In this document: positions 36,680 through 44,787 of the stretch, in pieces
Layout of the letters: each line of letters begins with the position of its first letter
Numbering within the stretch: the first letter of the stretch is position 1
DNA from: Martinezella tropici
Lineage (GTDB): Bacteria; Pseudomonadota; Alphaproteobacteria; Rhizobiales; Rhizobiaceae
Direction: 5' to 3'
Assembly: GCF_008370325.1 (NCBI RefSeq)
Contig: NZ_VNIP01000004.1
Span: forward strand, 1 to 64,000
DNA: 64,000 bases
The notes under the pieces: generated by a model
What the model was told of the DNA's origin: nothing
Database searches by the model: none
The model's input: only the letters and a program-made list of their open reading frames with translations
Position numbers and translations under genes: made by a program

Positions 36680-37783
36680 TCAGGCAAGCCCCTGCAACGG
36701 CAGCACGCTTCTTGCCGGGACCGATTGCCGATATCTTGCCAGGGCGTCGAGGCGCAGGCTCGCATCACTCCAAAGGCGGCTGCACCAGGGCGCATAAATG
36801 GCGGCGCGAAGGCCATACCGCTCGCGACGCCGTATCGTATGCCACTTGCCTGTCTGGGTGAGGAACTGATGCGTCAACGCTGGCTGCTTCTCGTCCGCGA
36901 TGAGCTGGTAGACGAAATAGAAGAAGCACATCAGTCCTTCCTGGTGGCTCGCGGAGGCTCGCATGCCGCGCGCGGCGATCCTTGCCTCGATGGAGAGGAG
37001 GCAGTCGGCGGCACGGGCAACCGCGTCCGGCGTCGCCGCCGCACCGATATCATGCAGGGCATGGGAATCGTCGATCAGACCTTCCCGTTGGAGATTTTCC
37101 GCAGCGATCGCCAGATGCGTACGACGCATTAGCTTCTTGTGTTTGTTGGTGACGCTTTCGTCGTGAACGCGATAGGCAACGAGGCTGTCGTCGATCATGG
37201 CGGCGGGGAATTTGCGGGTGATCCGCCGGAACAGATCGAAATCTTCAGCGTGCACATAGCTTGCATCATAGGTCAGCATGCCAGCCGGAATGACATTGCG
37301 GTTATACATCACGGTTGAATGCATGAAGACGGTGTAAAACATCGACAGCACGTGCCAGTCGGCCGACTGATGGATCGGATTGGGCGTGCCGCGCACGACG
37401 CGATTGCCGATGAGCCGGTCGACGCCGGTGCCGCTGATCGCAAGCTCTGGCCGCTCCCGAAACAAGTCGATCTGGCGTGAAAAGCGCTCGGGATAGGCGA
37501 TATCGTCGGCATCCATCCGGGCGATGAACTCGCCTTCCGCCAAGGTCAGGCCTTCGTTGAGCGTTGCAATGAGCCCGCGGTTTTCGCGCGAGATGATGCG
37601 AATGCGGTCGTCGACCGCCTGATACCGCTGCAGGATGTTCAGCGAGCGGTCGGTGGAACCATCGTCGATGGCAATGACCTCAAGGCGCTTGTGATCCTGT
37701 CGCAGGATGCTCTCGACGGCCGCGGCGAGGTAAGGTTCGCCGTTATAGACAGGCAGCAGGACGGAAATCAGGGGAACGGACAT
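36680..37783 (-). CDS. GT2 family glycosyltransferase
   Basis: A 367-residue GT-A enzyme. ISVLLPVYNGEPYLAAAVES and VIAIDDGSTDRS open the fold; NRGLIATLNEGLTLAEGEFI and ARMDADDIAYPERF supply the DxD metal site, and HAEDFDLFRRI the likely acceptor-side residues. It differs from its neighbour GT, so two different sugars or linkages are added. Starts MSVPLISV at 37783, 16 bases after the acyltransferase stop. Confidence 0.92.
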   Translation of the reverse strand: MSVPLISVLLPVYNGEPYLAAAVESILRQDHKRLEVIAIDDGSTDRSLNILQRYQAVDDRIRIISRENRGLIATLNEGLTLAEGEFIARMDADDIAYPERFSRQIDLFRERPELAISGTGVDRLIGNRVVRGTPNPIHQSADWHVLSMFYTVFMHSTVMYNRNVIPAGMLTYDASYVHAEDFDLFRRITRKFPAAMIDDSLVAYRVHDESVTNKHKKLMRRTHLAIAAENLQREGLIDDSHALHDIGAAATPDAVARAADCLLSIEARIAARGMRASASHQEGLMCFFYFVYQLIADEKQPALTHQFLTQTGKWHTIRRRERYGLRAAIYAPWCSRLWSDASLRLDALARYRQSVPARSVLPLQGLA

Positions 37784-37799
37784 TCTTCAGCTCGCGCAG

Positions 37800-38999
37800 C
37801 TATTGCAGATCGGAGGTTTGGACGGCGTCGCCGTGATCATGGGCATCACGGCGAGAGAGCGCCGTTTGGTATATTTTCGCATCGGTTCGCCGTTCCCACG
37901 GTTCGCCGATCACGGCAGCCGGCGGATGGATGCGGTCGACATAGGGGAAATGGCGCTTGAGGCCATTCAACGGCTTTTCGAAAAGGCGCCAGGAGATCGA
38001 AGCCAAAGCCAAGGTCGCGACACTTCCGACGATCAAGCGGCCGAAACCCTGTTCCGAGACGTTGACCGGAATCAAGGCCTGAGCCTTGATGATCAGCGAA
38101 AGTACGATCGGATGGAAGAGGTAGATGCCGTAGCTGACCCGCCCGGTGGCGGCCATCGGCGGGGATTCGAGCACCTGGCCAAAAACCGACCGAAAGCCGG
38201 AGGAGGCGCCACCGACCAGCATGGCGAGCGGCACGAGTGGAAAAACCTCCGCGCCAATCCAGATGAACCAGTCGAGAACCGGTGTTATTGGATCGGGTCT
38301 CAGCGAGAGTGCCACGGCGGCGGCGGCCACCAACGGCATCCAGCCTCGCCGCATCCAACGCGGCCAGGCCTGTGTCCTCTCGCGATAGGCTGCGAGCAAG
38401 GCGCCGCCCGCCAGCGCATCCATCGAGGCCGAAGGAAGCAGGTCGCGCACCAGCGATGGCGTTCCCGTCAGCGGCCAGCAGAGGCGATAGGCGAGCGAGC
38501 AGGCTATGACGGCAAGACAGAGGCGCTCGATCATCCGGCGCGGCGCCAGTAGGATTAGCAGCGGCCAGACGATATAGAATTGCTCCTCGATGCTGAGGCT
38601 CCAGGTATGGCACAGGACCCAGGGCGTCCATTCGCCGCGCAGGGCATACCAGTAGTTTGCCAGGTAGAGCGCATGCCATTTCAGACTGCCGGTGCCTCGA
38701 ACGCCTTCAAGATTGATGACCCACACCAGCGCCAGAACTGCGAAATAGGGAGGAAATATGCGCAGCGCGCGACGGATATAGAATGCTTTCAATGCGGTGG
38801 CCGGCTGGTAGCGGGCATCGGTTCGTGCCTCCAACAGCAGTCGCGTAATCAGAAAGCCGCTGAGTACGAAGAAGAGACGAACGCCTAAATGGCCCCAGAT
38901 GGAGCCGTCGGCCGCGAAAAAATGTGCATAGAGCACCATGGCAACGGCAATGGTTCTCAGGCCGTCCAATTGGCGGTCGCGTATATTCGGCATAAACAC
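37800..38999 (-). CDS. acyltransferase 3 (OafA-type) membrane protein
   Basis: A 399-residue integral-membrane O-acyltransferase. It has the N-terminal LDGLRTIAVAMVLYAHF with the catalytic His, GVRLFFVLSGFLITRLLL, FYIRRALRIFPPYF and TWSLSIEEQFYIVWPL, all typical of AT3. About ten membrane helices, no SGNH extension, unlike the acyltransferase at 55.5 kb. First gene of the glycan operon; it probably acetylates the glycan or its precursor. Confidence 0.93.
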   Translation of the reverse strand: MFMPNIRDRQLDGLRTIAVAMVLYAHFFAADGSIWGHLGVRLFFVLSGFLITRLLLEARTDARYQPATALKAFYIRRALRIFPPYFAVLALVWVINLEGVRGTGSLKWHALYLANYWYALRGEWTPWVLCHTWSLSIEEQFYIVWPLLILLAPRRMIERLCLAVIACSLAYRLCWPLTGTPSLVRDLLPSASMDALAGGALLAAYRERTQAWPRWMRRGWMPLVAAAAVALSLRPDPITPVLDWFIWIGAEVFPLVPLAMLVGGASSGFRSVFGQVLESPPMAATGRVSYGIYLFHPIVLSLIIKAQALIPVNVSEQGFGRLIVGSVATLALASISWRLFEKPLNGLKRHFPYVDRIHPPAAVIGEPWERRTDAKIYQTALSRRDAHDHGDAVQTSDLQ

Positions 39000-39767
39000 C
39001 CCCGGCTTTCAGCCTATTTCGGACCCCTCATTGACGGCGCCAGCTCCCCGATATTCTGCGGCTTAGATGCTCTTCTTCTTTACGCACCACATGGACCCGA
39101 TCAACTTGCCAGGCGACCCTTCGAGACGTCCGAACGGAATCCGGCCAAACTTGGGCAGTTCCGGGCTGATAAGGCAGCGATTGATCACGTGTTTGAAACA
39201 AACGGCCATGTTTCAAAAAAATCGCAGAAGTATCGCCTCTCGTACGGCCCAACGTCTTCGTCATTCACAAGGCAGGTTCGTGCGCTTGCGGTAAGAGCGG
39301 ACCAAGTGCCGCCGCAACGTAATGTTGGGCGCGCCTCCCATCGGTCAACCCTTTGCTTATATTATGCAATTATCGCATGACTTCAGAGCTGTGAGACATC
39401 CCTGAGCTGTGATCTCAGCCATATTTTTCGGTTACCTCTGCTTTATTCAATCGCCGGTAGACAAGGAGTTTCAAGCGTCCTTGCATCAACGCTGTACCAG
39501 ACGTTTAACTTGGAGATGGGGACCTTCCGATAGGGCTTTGTCGCATCCGCAATATCGCGGCGGCTGGTACTTGGCATCGTGAACGTGTTGAATGCCATCA
39601 GCCAAAGGCGTGTCCGTGTGACACCTGAGAACCGACGGTTCTCTGCCGAGGACTTGCTGATGTGGAGCCCGGGGCACCCGCACATTCCCATATAGGCGTG
39701 TTGTGATGAATATTGACAATATATGCTACGCATCCCACAATTAAGGTGTAACGAAGGGAGAGTTCTG
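39000..39767. other. intergenic region before parDE
   Basis: About 770 bases with no supportable gene. It has a 9-base direct repeat GAGCTGTGA at 39386 and 39404. A minus-strand frame ending at 39443 reads partly like protein but has no family. It may be a scar left by an insertion; no inverted ends or transposase fragments were recognised. Confidence 0.4.
39710..39722. promoter_or_regulatory. palindrome over the parDE -35 region
   Basis: ATATTG-A-CAATAT is a perfect inverted repeat that contains TTGACA (39713-39718), a consensus -35 element. It lies about 50 bases before the antitoxin start, as expected for an operator by which a ParD-type antitoxin represses its own operon. Confidence 0.5.
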
Positions 39768-40019
39768 ATGGCGTCGGGTAGCATTCATGTGAAGGTCAGT
39801 GGTGCGCTACAGGACCATATTCAGCAGCAGATTGGCGACGACGGCCTCTATGAGAACGCCAGCGAATACATTCGCGCCTTGATCCGTCGTGACCTGCAAA
39901 CCCGTGATGAGGCATGGGATGCGCTTCAGAAAGAGCTTGCACCTGCCTTACGGGCGGACGATAGCGAATTTGTCACCGTCATCGCCGAGGACGTCATTCG
40001 TCGCAATAAGCGCCGCTGA
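39768..40019 (+). CDS. ParD-type antitoxin
   Basis: An 83-residue ribbon-helix-helix protein: the strand SIHVKVSGALQDHI is followed by YENASEYIRALIRRDLQ, the classic ParD/CopG helix pair. The C-terminal tail (AEDVIRRNKRR) would cover the toxin. ATG 39768 lies after GGGAGAG. It binds DNA at its own promoter and neutralises the ParE-like toxin two bases downstream. Intact and probably functional. Confidence 0.9.
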   Translation: MASGSIHVKVSGALQDHIQQQIGDDGLYENASEYIRALIRRDLQTRDEAWDALQKELAPALRADDSEFVTVIAEDVIRRNKRR

Positions 40020-40021
40020 TC

Positions 40022-40381
40022 ATGGCTTATCGGTTCTATCCGCGCGCGGATGCGGCGCAGGACAAAATCTGGCGGGATACCGTTGAAAAGTGGGGCGAGA
40101 AGCAGGCGGTGACTTACATCACTGGCTTGCATACGCATTTACAGCGGTTATGCGAGGAAAAGGCGATCTGGCGAAAGCTCCCGCAGCGTCTTGCCGTGCC
40201 CGCCGATGTGAAGCGCGAGGCCTACTTCAGCCGCTACGAGCATCACTATGTCTTTTTCCGGGAAATCGATAATGGCGATCTCGGCGTAATGAGCATTTTG
40301 CATGAACGCACGGATGTGCCGGTGCGTCTTGCCGACGACCTGGCGGCCCTTGTCGGGAGAGCGGAGCATTTCAAGGCGTAA
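40022..40381 (+). CDS. ParE/RelE superfamily toxin
   Basis: A 119-residue toxin: YRFYPRADAAQDKIWRDTVEKWG is the N-terminal helix pair, followed by the beta sheet with VKREAYFSRYEHHYVFFREI and the end VMSILHERTDVP. ParE proteins poison DNA gyrase while RelE members cut mRNA; the H-x-R near the C-terminus (HERTD) and lack of RelE catalytic pattern favour ParE. Separated from its antitoxin by two bases. Confidence 0.9.
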   Translation: MAYRFYPRADAAQDKIWRDTVEKWGEKQAVTYITGLHTHLQRLCEEKAIWRKLPQRLAVPADVKREAYFSRYEHHYVFFREIDNGDLGVMSILHERTDVPVRLADDLAALVGRAEHFKA

Positions 40382-40508
40382 GGCTGGGCGCGGCCACCAT
40401 AGCCGGGCTTGGGCGACCACGGCATTCGTTGAGGTGGGGTTTCACGCTGTCGTGGCCGGGTCCGCAGACTGCGGTCTTTGCGCCATCCCAAGCGGTTTGC
40501 TATCACCG

Positions 40509-41078
40509 CTAGCGGCGTGGACGAAGTTCTTTGCTGACGGGTCTATTCAACAAGCGTTGCACTTCCGCCTCGACACGGTTGAGCGAAAGCCCTGCCACGC
40601 CAAATCTTTCATGGAGCGACGTCAACAACGGGAGCATGCATTCGGCCAACCGGCTCTCGATATCGTGGGCAGAAAACTTTGCCTCAAGCACGGCTTCATC
40701 GCTTCGCGCCGCATAACCTTCGACAAGCAGATCACTCAGCGGGTTAGCCCAGGAGCGCAACACGCGACCGCGCAGGCCCGTGAATATGGCGCGGAAATGA
40801 ACCGTCACGACTGTATCGGCCTCTTTGCGAAGGAGCGATGCAAGCTTTTCCGCGTGCAACAGAACCTCGCCCATTCGCCATAGGGGAAGCGTCGTGTCGA
40901 GGATCGTTCCGGCGGGGAATGTCTCCGCACCGTCTTCCTGATAACCCCGGATCAGGAACATGCGCCTCGAAGGCGCCGAACGCCAGAAATCGCAATGCGC
41001 AGGATCATTAAACCCGCGCTCGAGTTGCGCGTTCTTAACCCCTGACTCGGCAGGGGCGAGGCTCGGATTTTTATTCAT
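40509..41078 (-). CDS. truncated C-terminal part of an AlbA_2-type DNA-binding protein
   Basis: A 189-residue protein whose readable part (CDFWRSAPSRRMFLIRGYQE, LDTTLPLWRMGEVLLHAEKL, then FTGLRGRVLRSW and LLTSLHERFGV) resembles the C-terminal half of larger helix-turn-helix/ATP-binding proteins with an N-terminal AlbA_2 domain. That domain is absent; a stop lies in frame just upstream. Either a stand-alone derivative or a truncated gene. It is 51 bases downstream of the HEPN/MNT-type gene on the same strand. Confidence 0.5.
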   Translation of the reverse strand: MNKNPSLAPAESGVKNAQLERGFNDPAHCDFWRSAPSRRMFLIRGYQEDGAETFPAGTILDTTLPLWRMGEVLLHAEKLASLLRKEADTVVTVHFRAIFTGLRGRVLRSWANPLSDLLVEGYAARSDEAVLEAKFSAHDIESRLAECMLPLLTSLHERFGVAGLSLNRVEAEVQRLLNRPVSKELRPRR

Positions 41079-41129
41079 GAGGACGATTGACGCTCAGGCA
41101 TCCTGATGGCCATGGTACGGCTCAGTCTC

Positions 41130-42053
41130 TTACGTTCCTGCGCGGTCGAACCCATTGAGGTGTGCAGCGCAGATTGCGGCGGCAGTTTCGTGCAGCACCT
41201 TCACACGCTCGACCAGCCAAGTCAGTTCTTCGTCGGTGATTTCGTAGCGGTGCGAATAGCGGGCCTCGACATAGGCCCGATCAAGGCGGGCAAAGCACTG
41301 CCTGGCAAAACGGCTCTCGCGGGGCCAGGCCGCAATCAGCTGGGGCGCGACCCGCTCCGCATGCGTGCGCAGAAAGGTCAGCCGGTGGGATTTCGGGCTA
41401 TAGAGCGTCAGAACAAGCAGGGTGCCATGATAGAGCCGTTCGACGGTCTGATGCAGGTCGAAGGCTGCTTCCTTGCCGTAGCCACGCCCGATGGCCTCCT
41501 TCGCCAGTTCGAAGCGATGCGTGGCGATTGGGAACCAGTGGTCGAAATGCCGACGCACTTCAGCCTTGGCGGCCTCCGGGTCCAGCGGCTTGGGTTTGGC
41601 GAGGGGAAGACCCGGCGTCCCGTAGAGCAGGATGCCGTCGCGTGCGATGTCCACGAAGAAGGGCCGACCGCGCGCGAGTTGGTTATTGAGGTGCATGATG
41701 GAGTGAACGATGAAGTTGACCGGCGTTGCCAGATGTTTTGTGACCGTCAGTTCCCGCAGGAAGCGATCCGCAGCCCGGTACCAGAAACGTGGATCGGCAA
41801 AGGTTTTGGTACTGACGACGACGAGTACGTTATATTCGGAGCGATCATCGCTTTCGCGGTCCTCGACCCAGTCATCGCGTGCATGAGAGCCGAAGAGAAG
41901 CAGTTTAAGGATACGTCCGCCTTTCTCCTTGTCTGACAGCTTGCCCTTTTGCGCGTCCTCGAATTCATCGAAAAGGATTCGTGCAACCCGTTCCAGTTCA
42001 CGGCGCTTGTTCTCGGGAAGATGACCGAGGCGTTCAGCAAGCGTCACAGACAC
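41130..42053 (-). CDS. nucleotidyltransferase-HEPN fusion protein
   Basis: A 307-residue protein joining a MNT-like nucleotidyltransferase domain (residues about 20-115, GSHARDDW at 55-62 and SEYNVLVVV at 72-80) to a HEPN domain (about 160-300, with EAAFDLHQTVERLYHG and ARYSHRYEI). In MNT/HEPN systems one domain adds AMP to silence the other. Here both are in one chain. The second acidic residue of the usual D-x-D is Asn (SEYN), so catalysis is uncertain. It may be a self-contained toxin-antitoxin-like or defence protein (inference). Confidence 0.8.
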   Translation of the reverse strand: MSVTLAERLGHLPENKRRELERVARILFDEFEDAQKGKLSDKEKGGRILKLLLFGSHARDDWVEDRESDDRSEYNVLVVVSTKTFADPRFWYRAADRFLRELTVTKHLATPVNFIVHSIMHLNNQLARGRPFFVDIARDGILLYGTPGLPLAKPKPLDPEAAKAEVRRHFDHWFPIATHRFELAKEAIGRGYGKEAAFDLHQTVERLYHGTLLVLTLYSPKSHRLTFLRTHAERVAPQLIAAWPRESRFARQCFARLDRAYVEARYSHRYEITDEELTWLVERVKVLHETAAAICAAHLNGFDRAGT

Positions 42054-42116
42054 GGCAGCCTCCGGTGCAAGTGTGCCATGGAGGCTTTGCCGTTTTATTC
42101 CCTGCGAGCGGGCTTT

Positions 42117-42827
42117 TCATGAAGCGCCGCCATTGGCTCCGGGGAGCCCTTTACGGTCGCTGCCGGGCATGACGAGACCCGGCTGCAGGACCTGCCCGAT
42201 GCGCACCAGATCGGCCATCGCCGCACGCACCTGTAGCCAGGGGAACTCCGGGCATTTGTCGAAGTATTCGCCGGCGCGCAGGATCGCATCAAGCTTGCCG
42301 GCCACACCGGCAAGCGTCGCGGCCGGCGTAGCCATCAGGGCGTCGGCCAACTTCATTTCCATGCGGTCAGATAAGATCTCTGCTTTCTCGGCCCGACTAT
42401 ATCCCAAAGCGTGATCCAGACAATCCCAGGCTTCCTGCCGCTCCCGGAAGGCTATTATTGCTTGTGTCCTCACGGCCTGATGCACAGACGCATCGCCGCA
42501 TATTCGATCTATGTCTTCCAGACTGAAAGCACGAACCGGCTCCTTTTCTCCGGGCAGTGTGATTTCCACCTGCGGAAATCCGACGGCGGCGACCATCCGG
42601 CTTTCAAGGTCCAGCTGTATTTTCCAGAGGCGCTGCGTTTCATTGTGTGCCGTCAGCCATTGCTGCCAAAGGTCCAACGCAGGATCGGAGGCGGCATTGC
42701 AGGTCAACGCCTCGGCGGCGTCCGCGCCATAGTCAAACGGCCACATCGCCGTGGCTGCGATCGTGCCCGTCAGCAACATCCTGCGCGTGACGGAAGACAA
42801 AGTCGTGGTATCGTCCGAATCAGCCAT
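42117..42827 (-). CDS. hypothetical protein with Tat-like signal
   Basis: A 236-residue protein. The N-terminus (SVTRRMLLTGTIAATA, residues 12-27) looks like a twin-arginine export signal, followed by a mature part rich in helices (ALDLWQQWLTAHNETQRLW, then FRERQEAWDCLDHAL). No family is recognised. It lies upstream of the MNT-HEPN gene on the same strand and divergent from an XRE regulator across about 136 bases. Confidence 0.65.
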   Translation of the reverse strand: MADSDDTTTLSSVTRRMLLTGTIAATAMWPFDYGADAAEALTCNAASDPALDLWQQWLTAHNETQRLWKIQLDLESRMVAAVGFPQVEITLPGEKEPVRAFSLEDIDRICGDASVHQAVRTQAIIAFRERQEAWDCLDHALGYSRAEKAEILSDRMEMKLADALMATPAATLAGVAGKLDAILRAGEYFDKCPEFPWLQVRAAMADLVRIGQVLQPGLVMPGSDRKGLPGANGGAS

Positions 42828-42908
42828 TGATCCGAGCTCCTATCAGCTTGGGTTGTGGTCAGGTTGGGCGGAGTGTTCCCGCACTCTGCTCAGCTGCTTG
42901 CACGAACA

Positions 42909-42931
42909 AAATTATATCACTGATATAATTT
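42909..42931. promoter_or_regulatory. operator-like palindrome upstream of an XRE gene
   Basis: AAATTATATCA (42909-42919) and TGATATAATTT (42921-42931) form a perfect 11-base inverted repeat around one C, 33 bases before the XRE gene. A likely binding site for that regulator and for control of both divergent genes. Confidence 0.6.
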
Positions 42932-42963
42932 GACGGCTCTAGAAATTATGTCAAGGTAATAAT

Positions 42964-43200
42964 TTGATCACAGAAGAGCAAATACGAATGGCACGAGCGG
43001 CACTGAGATGGGGCGTCCGAGATTTGGCCCGCGAAGCTCATGTGACAGCAGCGACCATTACACGTATTGAAGCCGGCAAATCGGCACATGCTTCCACGCT
43101 AAAGACCATTCAAATGGCGTTTGAAGCCGCTGGTATCGAGTTCATCCCGGAGAACGGCGGCGGTCCGGGCGTGCGATTGGCGAAGAAAACCAAGCGTTGA
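42964..43200 (+). CDS. XRE family transcriptional regulator
   Basis: A 78-residue single-domain regulator. The helix-turn-helix is MARAALRWGVRDLAREAHVT then AATITRIEAGK (residues 9-39), followed by a short C-terminal IQMAFEAAGIEFIPENGGGP motif seen in many small phage-like XRE proteins. TTG 42964 has AAGG upstream; ATG 42988 would cut into the first helix. Probably autoregulated through the palindrome just upstream. No obvious partner toxin is adjacent. Confidence 0.85.
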   Translation: MITEEQIRMARAALRWGVRDLAREAHVTAATITRIEAGKSAHASTLKTIQMAFEAAGIEFIPENGGGPGVRLAKKTKR

Positions 43201-43371
43201 TGAAGGGTGGGCGAGATGAGCCCCGTCTTCGCGGCTGGAGGAGCGGGGCTTAAGACAATCCTTCAAGATTGCGCCGCCACCGTTGTCGCGCGCAACTCGC
43301 CAGTCTTGACCGCGATCGATAACGGAGAATCATCCTTACCAATGGCAAAATAGCGATCGAGAGCGTCGATA

Positions 43372-43550
43372 TTTCGTTTCGGACGCGGCCGATGCTCTGC
43401 GATGTCGCGGACGAAATGGTGCTTGAGACCGGGTCGAACGGACAGGCTGAGGCCATCGTGACGTATAATGTCAAGGATTTCCGCCCGGCGCTCGAATTGG
43501 GCGTGACCGTGATAACACCGGCAGAGATTGTCAGGAGACTTAACACATGA
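43372..43550 (+). pseudogene. C-terminal fragment of a PIN-family toxin
   Basis: Frame readable as RPMLCDVADEMVLETGSN, GQAEAIVTYNVKDFRPALEL and ITPAEIVRRLNT. This is the last third of the 'toxin component, PIN family' group, including the D-E-M-V-L-E helix with catalytic acids and the T-x-N-x-x-D-F strand. Everything before about 43372, including the first catalytic Asp, is gone. The stop overlaps the next antitoxin-like frame (ATGA). Confidence 0.7.
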
Positions 43551-43852
43551 CGCGGACCCAACGTTACAGATACCCGTTGCAACTGCCGCAGTCGCTCAAG
43601 GACACGGCGGCGCGTATGGCACAAGCAGACGGCGTATCGCTCAATCAGTAGGTCATCTCTGCGGTCGCGCAGAAGATCGGGGCGGTGGAGACGGCCAGTG
43701 AATTCCTGAAAGCGCGTGCAGGCACGATGAAGCGCGGTGCGCTGAGAGGCTTGCTGTACAAAGCGCCGGATGTGCAGCCGCTGAAGGAAGACAGCATGGG
43801 GACTTTATCAACTCTCCGATGCGGCCCTCGACGTTCACCACAGTCTCCCTGA
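43547..43852 (+). pseudogene. HicB/ribbon-helix-helix antitoxin with an internal stop
   Basis: MTRTQRYRYPLQLPQSLKDT, AARMAQADGVSLNQ, then TAG at 43649-43651 (codon 35), then VISAVAQKIGAVETASEFLK. Intact homologues read SLNQFI at this spot, so the stop interrupts the DNA-binding helix pair. It overlaps the preceding PIN fragment by ATGA, the usual toxin-antitoxin gene order of this pair. The pair is inactive. Confidence 0.75.
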
Positions 43853-44276
43853 GGTGGCTAAACGGGTTCCGAAGGGCGTGGTTTGCCTCGTTTCGGCCCT
43901 GTCGTTCCACGGGTTGACTGACCAACTGCCGAGGAGGTTTGGCTCGCCCTGGGTCAGAAGGACTGGTCCCCGAAATCTGATGGCACGCCGATTCGGCTGG
44001 TGCGTTTCACAGATCGTCTGCTGGCCGAAGAGGTTGAGACCCACCCTGTCGAGAGGGTGCCCGGGAAGGTCTTCGGCGTCACAAAGACGATCGCCGATTG
44101 CTTCCGGTATCGGAATAAGATTGGCCTATCCGTCGCGATAGAAGGCCTTCAGGAGGCGCTGCGCCAGCGCAGACGACGCCGGGCGAGATCGCCAAGCAGG
44201 CGGAGCGAGAGGAGGTCGGCACGGTCATTCGGTCCTATCTCGAGGCGCTGACCGCCAAGGCTAGGAAGAGCAGGAA
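43797..44276 (+). pseudogene. AbiEi-type antitoxin remnant
   Basis: Parts of a type IV antitoxin (AbiEi) appear in three frames: LYQLSDAALDVHHSLPEVAK and KGVVCLVSALSFHGLTDQLP; after a shift near 43933, VWLALGQKDWSPKSDGTPIR, VRFTDRLLAEEVETHPVE and VFGVTKTIADCFRYRNKIGL; then, after another shift near 44170, EIAKQAEREEVGTVIRSYLE. The N-terminal winged helix is missing and no AbiEii toxin gene follows, so the module is dead. The 5' part runs into the end of the preceding antitoxin remnant, suggesting a deletion joined them. Confidence 0.75.
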
Positions 44277-44353
44277 TAAGATTCTCCCCCAAGATGCCGA
44301 AACGAAACGCTCACGCTTCCGGAGGTACGGCTAGAAATCTTGACCAAGGCGGT

Positions 44354-44375
44354 AATTAGTCATATATGACTAATT
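44354..44375. promoter_or_regulatory. 22-base perfect palindrome, hipB-type operator
   Basis: AATTAGTCATA (44354-44364) and its exact complement (44365-44375) form an uninterrupted palindrome 35-50 bases before the hipB-like start. HipB dimers bind palindromes in their own promoter, so this is the probable operator. Confidence 0.65.
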
Positions 44376-44409
44376 GAACGCTATGTTGCGCCAGATATGG
44401 ATGATTGAG

Positions 44410-44787
44410 ATGGGTTCTCCTAAAGCAAAACCCGCACTGGAGCGGCTGGGCCAGGATATCCGCAACGCGCGGCTGCGGCGTGGCATCGCCGTGGCGGATC
44501 TCGCTGTGCGTGCGGGAACCTCGCCGAGTTCCATCGCCCGCCTTGAACGAGGCGATCCCGGCGTTGCCATCGGAACTCTGGCCGACGTTCTTGTTGTGCT
44601 GGGACTTCTCGAGCGGCTCGCTGACCTGATCGATATCCGCAAGGACGATCTGGGGCTGGCACTGGCAGCGGAGCAAGCGCCACGGCGGGGCCGCTCCTTC
44701 GCAGCAAGGCTGAAAAAGCAGAAGGCTCAGGCAGCGGAAACGCAGGATCGGCAGGATGTTGTGGACCCTGACGGGGCGTCCTTCTGA
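44410..44787 (+). CDS. HipB-type XRE antitoxin
   Basis: About 125 residues. The helix-turn-helix is LGQDIRNARLRRGIAVADLA then VRAGTSPSSIARLERG (residues about 12-47), and a long basic, glutamine-rich C-terminal tail follows. ATG 44401 and 44410 are both possible; neither has a strong ribosome site. The stop codon shares its A with the start of hipA, giving coupled translation. It should neutralise the HipA kinase and repress the operon through the palindrome upstream. Confidence 0.88.
   Translation: MGSPKAKPALERLGQDIRNARLRRGIAVADLAVRAGTSPSSIARLERGDPGVAIGTLADVLVVLGLLERLADLIDIRKDDLGLALAAEQAPRRGRSFAARLKKQKAQAAETQDRQDVVDPDGASF

Noticed and set aside
39000..39767. Insertion-sequence remnant suspected before parDE
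   Set aside because: Only a 9-base direct repeat was seen; no terminal inverted repeats or transposase words.
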